A stretch of DNA of 64,000 nucleotides, taken from positions 1-64,000 of the forward strand of contig JAXGYV010000008.1 of the NCBI GenBank assembly GCA_040772045.1, given 5' to 3'. The notes under the pieces were generated by a model. That model was not told where the DNA came from and searched no databases. It saw only the letters and a program-made list of their open reading frames with translations. Below, one piece after another: positions 56,994 to 64,000 of this stretch. Source of the stretch: JAXGYV01 sp040772045. GTDB lineage: Bacteria > Actinomycetota > Thermoleophilia > UBA2241. Each line of letters starts with the position of its first letter. Positions within the stretch are counted from its first letter, which is position 1. The position numbers and the translations under genes are program-made.

Positions 56994-58562
56994 GTGAAGC
57001 TCAGGCCAGAGGAGATCGCCTCGATTCTCAAGGCGCAGATCCAGAACTATGAAGCTGAAGTAGAGGTTGAGGAAGTCGGCACGGTGCTCGAAGTGGGCGA
57101 CGGCATCGCCCGTATCTACGGCTTGCGCAACACCATGTCGATGGAGATGCTCGATCTTCCTCACGGGGTCACCGGGCTGGCGCTCAACCTGGAAGAGGAC
57201 AACGTGGGCGCTGTGCTCCTCGGCCACGACACGCTCATCAAAGAGGGCGATCAGGTACGGCGCACCGGTCGGGTGCTGCAGGTGCCCGTCGGCGAGGCGC
57301 TTGTGGGCCGCGTCGTGGATCCCCTGGGGCAGCCACTCGACGGCAAGGGGCCAGTGGGCACCGAGGCCTTCCGCCCGGTGGAGTTCAAGGCGCCTGGCGT
57401 CGTGGAGCGCCAGCCCGTCATAGAGCCGCTACAGACCGGCATCAAGGCGATCGACGCCATGATCCCTATCGGGCGTGGCCAGCGCGAGCTCATCATCGGC
57501 GATCGCCAGACCGGCAAGACCAGCATCATCGTCGACACCATCTTGAACCAGAAGGGGCAAGACGAAATCTGCGTGTACGTGGCTATCGGCCAGAAGGCGT
57601 CCACCGTCATGCAGGTCGTACAGCGGCTCGAGCAGGCTGGTGCTATGGACTACACCATCGTGGTGGTGGCTGCTGCCTCCGCCTCGGCGCCGCTTAAATT
57701 CCTCGCTCCGTACGCGGGTACGGCGATGGGCGAGTACTTCCTCTACAACGGCCGCCATGCGGTCTGCTTCTACGACGACCTCAGCAAGCACGCTGACGCG
57801 TACCGGCAGATGAGCTTGCTGCTGCGCCGGCCGCCGGGCCGCGAAGCCTTCCCCGGCGACGTGTTCTACCTCCACTCGCGCTTGCTGGAGCGGTCCTGCA
57901 AGCTGAGCGAGGAGCTAGGTGGCGGGTCGCTCACCGGCATTCCGGTGATCGAGACGCAGGCGGGCGATATCTCTGCCTACATCCCCACCAACGTGATCTC
58001 GATCACCGATGGGCAGATGTTCCTGGAGAGCGACCTCTTCTACAGTGGTGTGCGGCCGGCGATCAATATCGGTGTCTCCGTGAGCCGCGTGGGCGGCAAG
58101 GCCCAGGTGAAGGCTATGCGGCAGGTGGCGGGGCGTCTGCGCATCGACCTGGCCCAGTATCGCGAGCTGGAGGCCTTCGCGCAGTTCGGGTCAGAGCTGG
58201 ATCTGGCCACTCAGCGCACGCTCGCTCGTGGCGAGCGGATGGTAGCGGCCCTCAACCAGCCCCGTTTCGACCCTATTCCGGTCGAGGAACAGGTGGCCAC
58301 CATCTTCGCGGGTACGCAGGGTTACCTCGACGACGTGGCGGCGGACCGTGTGCCAGCCTTCCTCAACGGCCTGCGGATCCACTTGCGCGCGGCGAACGCG
58401 GCGCTGCTGGCTACCATCCGCTCCGAGGGCGAACTCAGCGAGCAGACTGAGCAGGCGCTGCGCGAGGCCATCGGCGAGTACCATCGCGAACATGTCGGGG
58501 CGGGGGAAGAAGCAGCTTCGGTCGCCGGGGTGCCGGCCGCCGGCGCGGAGTCGGCTGGCTGA
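56994..58562 (+). CDS. atpA: ATP synthase F1 subunit alpha
   Basis: Non-catalytic nucleotide-binding subunit, 522 residues. Seen: Walker A GDRQTGKTS near 169-177, PGDVFYLHSRLLERS, and the late GSELDLATQRTLARG. GTG 56994 follows GAAGAGGGTGG. The tail (GAGEEAASVAGVPAAGAESAG region) is a short Ala/Gly-rich extension. Ends one base before the atpG start codon. Confidence 0.97.
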   Translation: MKLRPEEIASILKAQIQNYEAEVEVEEVGTVLEVGDGIARIYGLRNTMSMEMLDLPHGVTGLALNLEEDNVGAVLLGHDTLIKEGDQVRRTGRVLQVPVGEALVGRVVDPLGQPLDGKGPVGTEAFRPVEFKAPGVVERQPVIEPLQTGIKAIDAMIPIGRGQRELIIGDRQTGKTSIIVDTILNQKGQDEICVYVAIGQKASTVMQVVQRLEQAGAMDYTIVVVAAASASAPLKFLAPYAGTAMGEYFLYNGRHAVCFYDDLSKHADAYRQMSLLLRRPPGREAFPGDVFYLHSRLLERSCKLSEELGGGSLTGIPVIETQAGDISAYIPTNVISITDGQMFLESDLFYSGVRPAINIGVSVSRVGGKAQVKAMRQVAGRLRIDLAQYRELEAFAQFGSELDLATQRTLARGERMVAALNQPRFDPIPVEEQVATIFAGTQGYLDDVAADRVPAFLNGLRIHLRAANAALLATIRSEGELSEQTEQALREAIGEYHREHVGAGEEAASVAGVPAAGAESAG

Positions 58563-58563
58563 G

Positions 58564-59442
58564 GTGGCCACCCTCCGCGACATCCGGCGGCGCATCGGCT
58601 CGGTGCAGAACACGCGCAAGATCACCAAGGCCATGGAGATGGTTTCGGCGGCCAAGCTGCGGCGGTCGCAGCAGCGCATCGAAGCACTGCGCACCTATGC
58701 GCTGAGCATGATCGCCATGATGCAAGATCTCGCGCGCTACACCGACGTCAACGGGAGCTTTCCGCTGCTGCGCAAACACACGGCGCTGCGCGACATCACC
58801 CTGGTGGTGTTCACCGGCGATCGTGGGCTCGCCGGTGCATTCAATGCCAATGTGATCCGCGAGGCGCTCGAGACACGACGTCGGGCTGAGGAGGCGGGCC
58901 ACCAGGTGCGCTGGCTGGTCGTGGGGCGTAAGGGGATCGGTACGCTGCAGTTCCGGGGTTTCGAATTGGAGCGCACTTGGGAGGGGCTCAGCGATGCGCC
59001 CACTTACACGAACGCGACGCAGATCTCTCGCTACCTGATCGAGCTGTACACGAGCCAGCAGACCGACCTGGTGCGCCTCATTTACAACCGCTTTCGATCT
59101 CCACTGGAACAGACCATCAAAAACGTGGCGCGCCTGCCGATCGCACGCGAGGCGTACACGGCGGAAGACGTGCGCGGCGCGCCGGCGAGCTTCATGTACG
59201 AGCCAGATCCGGCGACCATCTTCGAGAAGCTTCTGCCACGCTACGTGGAGATCGCGGTCTTCCGCGCGCTCCTCGAGAGCAGTGCGAGCGAGCAGGGGGC
59301 GCGGATGACGGCTATGCGGAACGCGAGCGACAACGCCGAGGAGATGATCGAGCACCTCACGTTGCAGTTGAACCGCGCGCGGCAGGCGTCGATCACACAG
59401 GAGATCCTCGAGGTAGTGGCCGGCGCCAACGCGCTGGCATGA
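58564..59442 (+). CDS. atpG: ATP synthase F1 subunit gamma
   Basis: Central rotor shaft, 292 residues. Seen: ATLRDIRRRIGSVQNTRKIT and the following MEMVSAAKLRR at the N-terminus, TGDRGLAGAFNANVIR, and C-terminal ARMTAMRNASDNAEEMI with the LNRARQASITQEILE end. The start is GTG 58564, one base after the atpA stop, supported by the conserved N-terminus beginning there; a GCGGAG lies upstream in atpA. Confidence 0.96.
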   Translation: MATLRDIRRRIGSVQNTRKITKAMEMVSAAKLRRSQQRIEALRTYALSMIAMMQDLARYTDVNGSFPLLRKHTALRDITLVVFTGDRGLAGAFNANVIREALETRRRAEEAGHQVRWLVVGRKGIGTLQFRGFELERTWEGLSDAPTYTNATQISRYLIELYTSQQTDLVRLIYNRFRSPLEQTIKNVARLPIAREAYTAEDVRGAPASFMYEPDPATIFEKLLPRYVEIAVFRALLESSASEQGARMTAMRNASDNAEEMIEHLTLQLNRARQASITQEILEVVAGANALA

Positions 59443-59512
59443 GGTTCGGGACGACGAAAGAGGCACGACCGGCGGTACGGCCGCCGTGCAGGGACGGGCT
59501 GGAGTTGGACGC

Positions 59513-60925
59513 ATGAATAAGGGACGCGTGGTACAGGTCATCGGTGCCGTGGTGGACGTGGAGTTCCCAGACGAGCTGCCGGCCATCCACAACGCGTTGC
59601 GGATCCCCATGGACCGCGACGGGCAGCAAGCCGAGCTGATGGTCGAGGTCCAGCAACATCTGGGTGGCGACAAGGTGCGCACGGTGGCCATGGATAGCAC
59701 CGACGGGCTCGCGCGCGGTGTCGAGGTGATCGACACGGGCGAGCCGATGACTATCCCAGTCGGCGAGCCTACGCTCGGCCGGGTCATGAATGTGCTGGGC
59801 GAGACCATCGATCAGGGTGAGCCTCTGGCGGATGGCGTGGAGCGCTGGCCCATCCACCGTCCAGCACCGAGCTTCGAGGCTCTGGAGCCCACCGACGAGG
59901 TCTTCGAGACCGGCATCAAGGTGATCGACCTGCTCGCGCCGTACGTGAAAGGCGGCAAGATCGGCCTGTTCGGCGGCGCGGGCGTGGGTAAGACCGTTAT
60001 CGTCCAGGAGCTCATCCGTAACATCGCCGCCGAGCACGGTGGCTTGTCGGTCTTCTGCGGCGTTGGCGAGCGCACGCGCGAGGGCAACGATCTCTGGCTC
60101 GATATGAAGCAGAGCGGCGTCATCGAGAAGACCGCGCTCATCTTCGGGCAGATGAACGAGCCGCCGGGCGCCCGTTTGCGCATCGGCCTGGCCGGCCTCA
60201 CGGTTGCCGAGTACTTCCGGGAGCAAGGCGGCCAGGACGTGCTCCTCTTCATCGACAACATCTTCCGCTTCGTTCAGGCTGGTTCCGAGGTCTCGGCGCT
60301 TCTGGGGCGCATGCCCAGCGCGGTTGGGTACCAGCCCACGCTGGCCAACGAGATGGGCGAGCTGCAAGAGCGCATTACCTCCACCAAACGCGGCTCGGTG
60401 ACCAGCGTGCAGGCCATCTACGTGCCGGCCGACGACCTCACCGACCCCGCGCCGGCGGCCACCTTCGCGCATCTCGATGCCACGACGGTGCTCTCGCGGG
60501 ACATCGTCGCCAAGGGTATTTACCCGGCCGTGGACCCGCTCGGCTCGACCTCGCGGATCTTGAGCCGCGATGCGCTCGGCGACGAGCACTACGAAGTGGC
60601 TACGCGCGTGCAGGAGATCCTGCAGCGGTACAAGGACCTGCAGGACATCATCGCCATCCTGGGTATGGATGAGCTCAGCGACGAGGACAAGATTGTGGTC
60701 GGCCGCGCCCGCCGCATCGAGCGCTTCCTCAGCCAGCCGTTCTTCGTTGCTGAACAGTTCACCGGTATGCCGGGCAAGTACGTGTCGCTCGGAGACACGG
60801 TACGGGGCTTCAAGGAGATCGTGGAGGGCAAGCACGACGCGTTACCTGAGCAGGCCTTCTTCATGGTGGGTGGTATCGAAGAGGCCGTCCAACAGGCGCA
60901 GAAGCTGGGCGTCGGGGTGGTCTAG
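59513..60925 (+). CDS. atpD: ATP synthase F1 subunit beta
   Basis: Catalytic subunit, 470 residues. Seen: Walker A GGAGVGKTV near 154-162, the catalytic Glu in GVGERTREGNDL, Walker B VLLFIDNIFRF, and the AHLDATTVLSR and YEVATRVQEIL blocks. ATG 59513 begins the family N-terminus (NKGRVVQVIGAVVDVEF) with GGAG 9 bases upstream. Confidence 0.98.
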   Translation: MNKGRVVQVIGAVVDVEFPDELPAIHNALRIPMDRDGQQAELMVEVQQHLGGDKVRTVAMDSTDGLARGVEVIDTGEPMTIPVGEPTLGRVMNVLGETIDQGEPLADGVERWPIHRPAPSFEALEPTDEVFETGIKVIDLLAPYVKGGKIGLFGGAGVGKTVIVQELIRNIAAEHGGLSVFCGVGERTREGNDLWLDMKQSGVIEKTALIFGQMNEPPGARLRIGLAGLTVAEYFREQGGQDVLLFIDNIFRFVQAGSEVSALLGRMPSAVGYQPTLANEMGELQERITSTKRGSVTSVQAIYVPADDLTDPAPAATFAHLDATTVLSRDIVAKGIYPAVDPLGSTSRILSRDALGDEHYEVATRVQEILQRYKDLQDIIAILGMDELSDEDKIVVGRARRIERFLSQPFFVAEQFTGMPGKYVSLGDTVRGFKEIVEGKHDALPEQAFFMVGGIEEAVQQAQKLGVGVV

Positions 60926-60927
60926 GC

Positions 60928-61365
60928 ATGGTTCAGAGTCAGCGCGTGGTCGAGATCGAGATCGTCACGCCGGACGGTCATCTCTACGAGGATCGTGGCG
61001 TGCTGATCGTGGTGCCCGGAGTCGAGGGCGAGCTGGGCATCATGGCACAGCACCAGCCGCTCGTCAGCCTGCTGGCCATCGGCGAGACGCGCGTTCGCCG
61101 GGCTGGCGGCGAGCTCGAGCGCTTTGCCACCGGCATCGGCTACGTGGAGGTACTGTTCGACAACGTCCGTGTGGTGGTGGACCATGCGGAGCACGTTGGT
61201 GAGATCGACGTGGCGCGAGCTCAGGCTGCGCGCACGCGGGCCGAGGAGCGTCTGGCCCGGCGCGGCGATCCTGCCGCCCGAGCCGAGGTCGATTTCTACC
61301 GCGCCGAGCAGGCACTCAAGCGCGCCGAAAATCGCATCAAGGTCGCGCAGCGCGCCGCCTCCTGA
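60928..61365 (+). CDS. atpC: ATP synthase F1 subunit epsilon
   Basis: 145 residues: N-terminal beta-sandwich (about 1-85; IEIVTPDGHLYED, PGVEGELGIMAQHQPLV) and a C-terminal helical hairpin (about 90-140) of Arg/Ala/Glu-rich sequence that can inhibit hydrolysis. Two bases after atpD. A hairpin follows the stop. Confidence 0.95.
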   Translation: MVQSQRVVEIEIVTPDGHLYEDRGVLIVVPGVEGELGIMAQHQPLVSLLAIGETRVRRAGGELERFATGIGYVEVLFDNVRVVVDHAEHVGEIDVARAQAARTRAEERLARRGDPAARAEVDFYRAEQALKRAENRIKVAQRAAS

Positions 61366-61366
61366 G

Positions 61367-61391
61367 GCGCCAGGCCGCGAGTGGCCGGCGC
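61367..61391 (+). terminator. hairpin between atpC and murA
   Basis: GCGCC-A-GGCC pairs with GGCC-GGCGC (9 bp with one bulged A) around GCGAGT, directly after the atpC stop. No T-run. Probable end of the atp transcript or a processing structure. Confidence 0.45.
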
Positions 61392-61418
61392 GTGGCGCGG
61401 GTGCTGCGCGCGAACCGG

Positions 61419-61424
61419 TATACT
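61419..61424 (+). promoter_or_regulatory. -10 element of murA, leaderless type
   Basis: TATACT 7 bases before the murA ATG, no ribosome site between, no clear -35. Confidence 0.5.
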
Positions 61425-61431
61425 TCCGCGA

Positions 61432-62715
61432 ATGGATGCAGCGCAGGTACACACCGAGCGGCTGGTCGTTACCGGAGGCCGCCGACTGCATGGCAAGGTC
61501 ACGCTCTCTGGCGCCAAGAACTCCGTGCTGAAGCTCATGGCGGCCAGTTTGCTGGCCGACTCTCCCTCACTGATTCGGCGCGTTCCGCGCATCGCCGACG
61601 TGGACACCATGATCGAGATGCTGCGGTCCCTGGGCGTACGGGTCGCGTTCGAAGGAGACGAGCTGCGCATCGACCCCTCGGGACAGCTCGGCGATACGGC
61701 GCCCTACGAGCTGGTGCGTGCCATGCGCGCCAGCATCCTCGTCATGGGGCCTATGGTGGCGCGCCTGGGACACGCTGTGGTCGCCATGCCTGGTGGCTGC
61801 AACATCGGGCCGCGGCGGATCGACTTCCACCTCCGCGGCCTAGAGCGGCTGGGCGCCACGGTGGCCATCGATCATGGCTTTATCCGGGTGACAAGCGCCG
61901 GTGGCTTGCGCGGTACCGCCGTGCCGCTGGAGTACCCGAGTGTGGGCGCTACCGAGAACCTGCTCATGGCGGCCACGGCGGCGCGCGGCGAGACCGTCAT
62001 CGAGAACGCCGCGCGCGAGCCCGAGATCGCTGATCTCGCCGCGTTTCTCACGGCCATGGGCGCCGAGGTCGAGGGCGCCGGTACCAGCACCATCCGGGTG
62101 CGAGGCGGCCACCCCTTACGGGGCGCCGAGCATCAGGTGGTGGCCGATCGTATCGAGGCGGGCACGTACTTGATCGCTGCATTAGCCACCGGCGGCGAGG
62201 CTACCGTGCACGGCCTGCCGCCGCGGTATCTCGGCCTGTTCCTCACGAAGCTCCGCGATATGGGGGTCGAGGTGGAGGAGGCGCCGCTGTCGATCACCGT
62301 GCGCCGCGCTGGTCCGCTTCTGCCGGTGGACATCAGCACGCTGCCCTTCCCGGGCTTTCCCACTGACCTGCAGGCTCAGGTCATGGTGCTCCTATCGCTC
62401 GCGCAGGGAACCTCGATTGTCACCGAGAACGTATTCGAGAACCGCTTCGTCGTGGTCGACGAGCTCAATCGTCTGGGTGCCGGCATCAGCACCAGTGGGC
62501 ATCACGCCGTGGTGGCTGGCCCGCGTGCCCTCACGGGGACGGCGGTGGAGGCCCCAGACCTGCGAGGCGGGGCGGCGCTGGCCATCGCCGGCCTTGCGGC
62601 GGAGGGAGCTACCGAGATCAGTGGTGTGCATCACATCGATCGTGGATACGAGCGCTTCGGAGAGAAGCTCCGGAGCTTGGGTGCCGTGCTTGAGCGTGAT
62701 GGCCGTTTCGCATGA
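61432..62715 (+). CDS. murA: UDP-N-acetylglucosamine 1-carboxyvinyltransferase
   Basis: First committed step of peptidoglycan precursor synthesis, transferring enolpyruvate to UDP-GlcNAc. 427 residues, two inside-out barrels. Seen: LHGKVTLSGAKNSVLKLMAA with the catalytic Lys-Asn, and the loop MPGGCNIGPRRIDFH carrying the active-site Cys attacked by fosfomycin, so a normally sensitive enzyme. Later DRIEAGTYLIAALATGG and FPGFPTDLQAQ. ATG 61432 is consistent with the TATACT 7 bases upstream. Overlaps the LytR-type gene by four bases. Confidence 0.97.
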   Translation: MDAAQVHTERLVVTGGRRLHGKVTLSGAKNSVLKLMAASLLADSPSLIRRVPRIADVDTMIEMLRSLGVRVAFEGDELRIDPSGQLGDTAPYELVRAMRASILVMGPMVARLGHAVVAMPGGCNIGPRRIDFHLRGLERLGATVAIDHGFIRVTSAGGLRGTAVPLEYPSVGATENLLMAATAARGETVIENAAREPEIADLAAFLTAMGAEVEGAGTSTIRVRGGHPLRGAEHQVVADRIEAGTYLIAALATGGEATVHGLPPRYLGLFLTKLRDMGVEVEEAPLSITVRRAGPLLPVDISTLPFPGFPTDLQAQVMVLLSLAQGTSIVTENVFENRFVVVDELNRLGAGISTSGHHAVVAGPRALTGTAVEAPDLRGGAALAIAGLAAEGATEISGVHHIDRGYERFGEKLRSLGAVLERDGRFA

Positions 62716-64000
62716 GTAAGTACACGCGGTATCGCACGACATCCGCCGGGGGTTCGCGAACACCCTCGCGAACAAGCTCTCCGCCACGACGTCGCCTATG
62801 GGCGCGCGTCCTGGGGGTGCTGGCGCTTGTGGTGCTCGCCGTGCTCTCCGGCTCCGCGGGCGTCGCGCTGGGCTGGTTCCAGAAGACCGCCGCGATCATG
62901 CGCAGCAACGATGAAGTGACGGTACGCGATGTAGAGGCCGATCTGAGTCGCAGCACGTCGGGCAAGCCCGTCAACATCTTGCTCATCGGGAGCGATCGGC
63001 GCAAGGGAGCAGAGGCCGACAAGGGCCGCTCCGACACGATGATCCTGGTGCGCCTGGACCCTGGTACCGGGTGTATGAGCATGCTGAGTGTCCCCCGTGA
63101 TCTCTACGTGACGATCCCCGGCTACGGACAGGATCGCGTGAACGTGGCGTATACAGTCGGCGGGCCAAAGCTCACCGTACAGATGTTCAAAGAGCTCACC
63201 GGCCTCCCCATCCATCACTTCATGGACGTCAACTTCATCGGCTTCGCCAACATCGTCGACTATCTCGGCGGTGTCTACATCGATGTGGACCGGCGTTACT
63301 ACAACCCGCCGGGTACTGGATGGGCGGCCATCGATCTGCAGCCGGGGTACCAGAAGCTCACCGGCCGTCAGGCACTCAGCTTCGTGCGTTTCCGCCACGA
63401 CGAGCGGGGCGACTTCAACCGCATGATCCGCCAGCAGGTGTTCCTGCACGAGGTAGAACGGCAGATCAAGCGCTGGCAGAACATCACCAAGATGCCCGCG
63501 GTCTTCAAGGCTATCGCCCGGAACACCATCTCTGACATGTCGTCGGTGGGTACGCTGCTGGACCTGGCGAACACGCTGCTCGATCTGAATACCAGTCGTG
63601 TCTACCAGGCCCACTTGGAGGCGAGCACGGGCATGGTCAATGGGATGTCCGTGATACAGGCGAGTCCCGAGGAGATCAAGCGGGCCGTAGACGACTTCCT
63701 GGACCCTCGCCAGGCTCCGATGCGCGCTCAAGCGGACAAGATCCCTCGCAACGGCTTCACCGTACGCGTACTCAACGGGGGCGGTTCCAGCGGCTTGGCC
63801 GATACGGTGGCTGCTCAGCTCCGCGACGCGGGCTACACGGCTGTCGTGGCTGGCAATGCTGATAGCTTCACGTACACGAAGAGCGTCGTGTATGCGTCCA
63901 AGGGGCTCAAGAAATGGGCGCAGAACGTCGCGCAGTCGGTAAGGCCTGCCACGGTACGTCAGGTGCCGCGGCTCCCCGGCACGCTGCCGGGGATCACGGT
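62712..64000 (+). CDS. LytR-CpsA-Psr family protein, 3'-truncated by the window end
   Basis: Membrane-anchored transferase family that attaches teichoic acid, arabinogalactan or other glycopolymers from undecaprenyl lipid to peptidoglycan. 429 codons are in the window with no stop. Basic N-terminus, one membrane helix (about 33-54, VLGVLALVVLAVLSG), LCP domain about 85-250 with NILLIGSDRR, RSDTMILVRLD, MSMLSVPRDLYVTIPG, VYIDVDRRYYNPP and SFVRFRHDERGDFNRM (catalytic Arg/Asp set), then a LytR C-terminal domain starting near FTVRVLNGGG. ATG 62712 overlaps the murA stop (ATGA). Confidence 0.93.
   Translation, partial: MSKYTRYRTTSAGGSRTPSRTSSPPRRRLWARVLGVLALVVLAVLSGSAGVALGWFQKTAAIMRSNDEVTVRDVEADLSRSTSGKPVNILLIGSDRRKGAEADKGRSDTMILVRLDPGTGCMSMLSVPRDLYVTIPGYGQDRVNVAYTVGGPKLTVQMFKELTGLPIHHFMDVNFIGFANIVDYLGGVYIDVDRRYYNPPGTGWAAIDLQPGYQKLTGRQALSFVRFRHDERGDFNRMIRQQVFLHEVERQIKRWQNITKMPAVFKAIARNTISDMSSVGTLLDLANTLLDLNTSRVYQAHLEASTGMVNGMSVIQASPEEIKRAVDDFLDPRQAPMRAQADKIPRNGFTVRVLNGGGSSGLADTVAAQLRDAGYTAVVAGNADSFTYTKSVVYASKGLKKWAQNVAQSVRPATVRQVPRLPGTLPGIT

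Overview
The window reads as chromosomal DNA of a high-GC (roughly two thirds G+C by eye) actinobacterium-like organism. Supporting signs are frequent GTG starts, ATGA/GTGA gene overlaps, several starts that look leaderless (TANNNT about 6-10 bases before the start codon and no Shine-Dalgarno), two-subunit glycine decarboxylase genes (gcvPA/gcvPB), and LytR-CpsA-Psr, MBOAT/DUF459 and RDD proteins. HisZ with a short HisG is unusual for classical actinomycetes, so a deep lineage (Thermoleophilia-, Coriobacteriia- or related) is my best guess; this is inference only.

Layout. 1-1892: 5'-truncated zwf, a pgl fragment that breaks at a run of 21 C and a CT-rich tract (probable assembly junction), and a convergent thioredoxin. 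2144-3799: membrane protein with three zinc ribbons. 3925-9038: ilvD, ilvB, ilvN, ilvC with strong hairpins between units and a double terminator. 9171-12649: accessory stretch of lower GC with a secreted small protein, a VanZ-like protein, a small HTH protein, a zinc-ribbon/RDD membrane protein and a lone HsdR-N-like nuclease domain. 12746-16691 (minus): SDR oxidoreductase, gcvPB, gcvPA. 16968-20227: secreted Met/Gly-rich protein, PAS-PAS-HD-GYP protein, 48-residue zinc-ribbon protein, MarR regulator divergent from an NAD-dependent epimerase (20385). 21575-24913: a structured, about 460-base leader with a 15-codon upstream ORF, then a class V aminotransferase and serA (serine synthesis). 24981-31444: uppP, DUF488, long-form hisG, and an MBOAT-SGNH-EamA cassette.

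31593-39818 is a branched-chain amino acid operon: leuA preceded by its own promoter and a leucine-rich leader peptide, then leuC, leuD, leuB, ilvE, cimA (citramalate route to isoleucine) and an FAH-family gene. With ilvDBNC it covers nearly the whole Ile/Val/Leu pathway. dnaE follows, then the histidine operon hisZ-hisG(short)-hisD-hisB-hisH-hisA-hisF-tsaC; hisC, hisI and hisE are not here. The window therefore holds two different HisG systems.

50152 to the end: rpiB-glyA-deoxycytidylate deaminase family-wecA-like, then an atp operon (atpZ-like, atpI-like, atpB, E, F, H, A, G, D, C), murA and a LytR-CpsA-Psr gene cut by the window end. The best candidates for new regulation are the leuA leader, the leader before the aminotransferase/serA pair, the mini-ORF coupled to hisH, and the recurring leaderless start architecture. 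I found no tRNA, rRNA, CRISPR array, insertion sequence or phage module.
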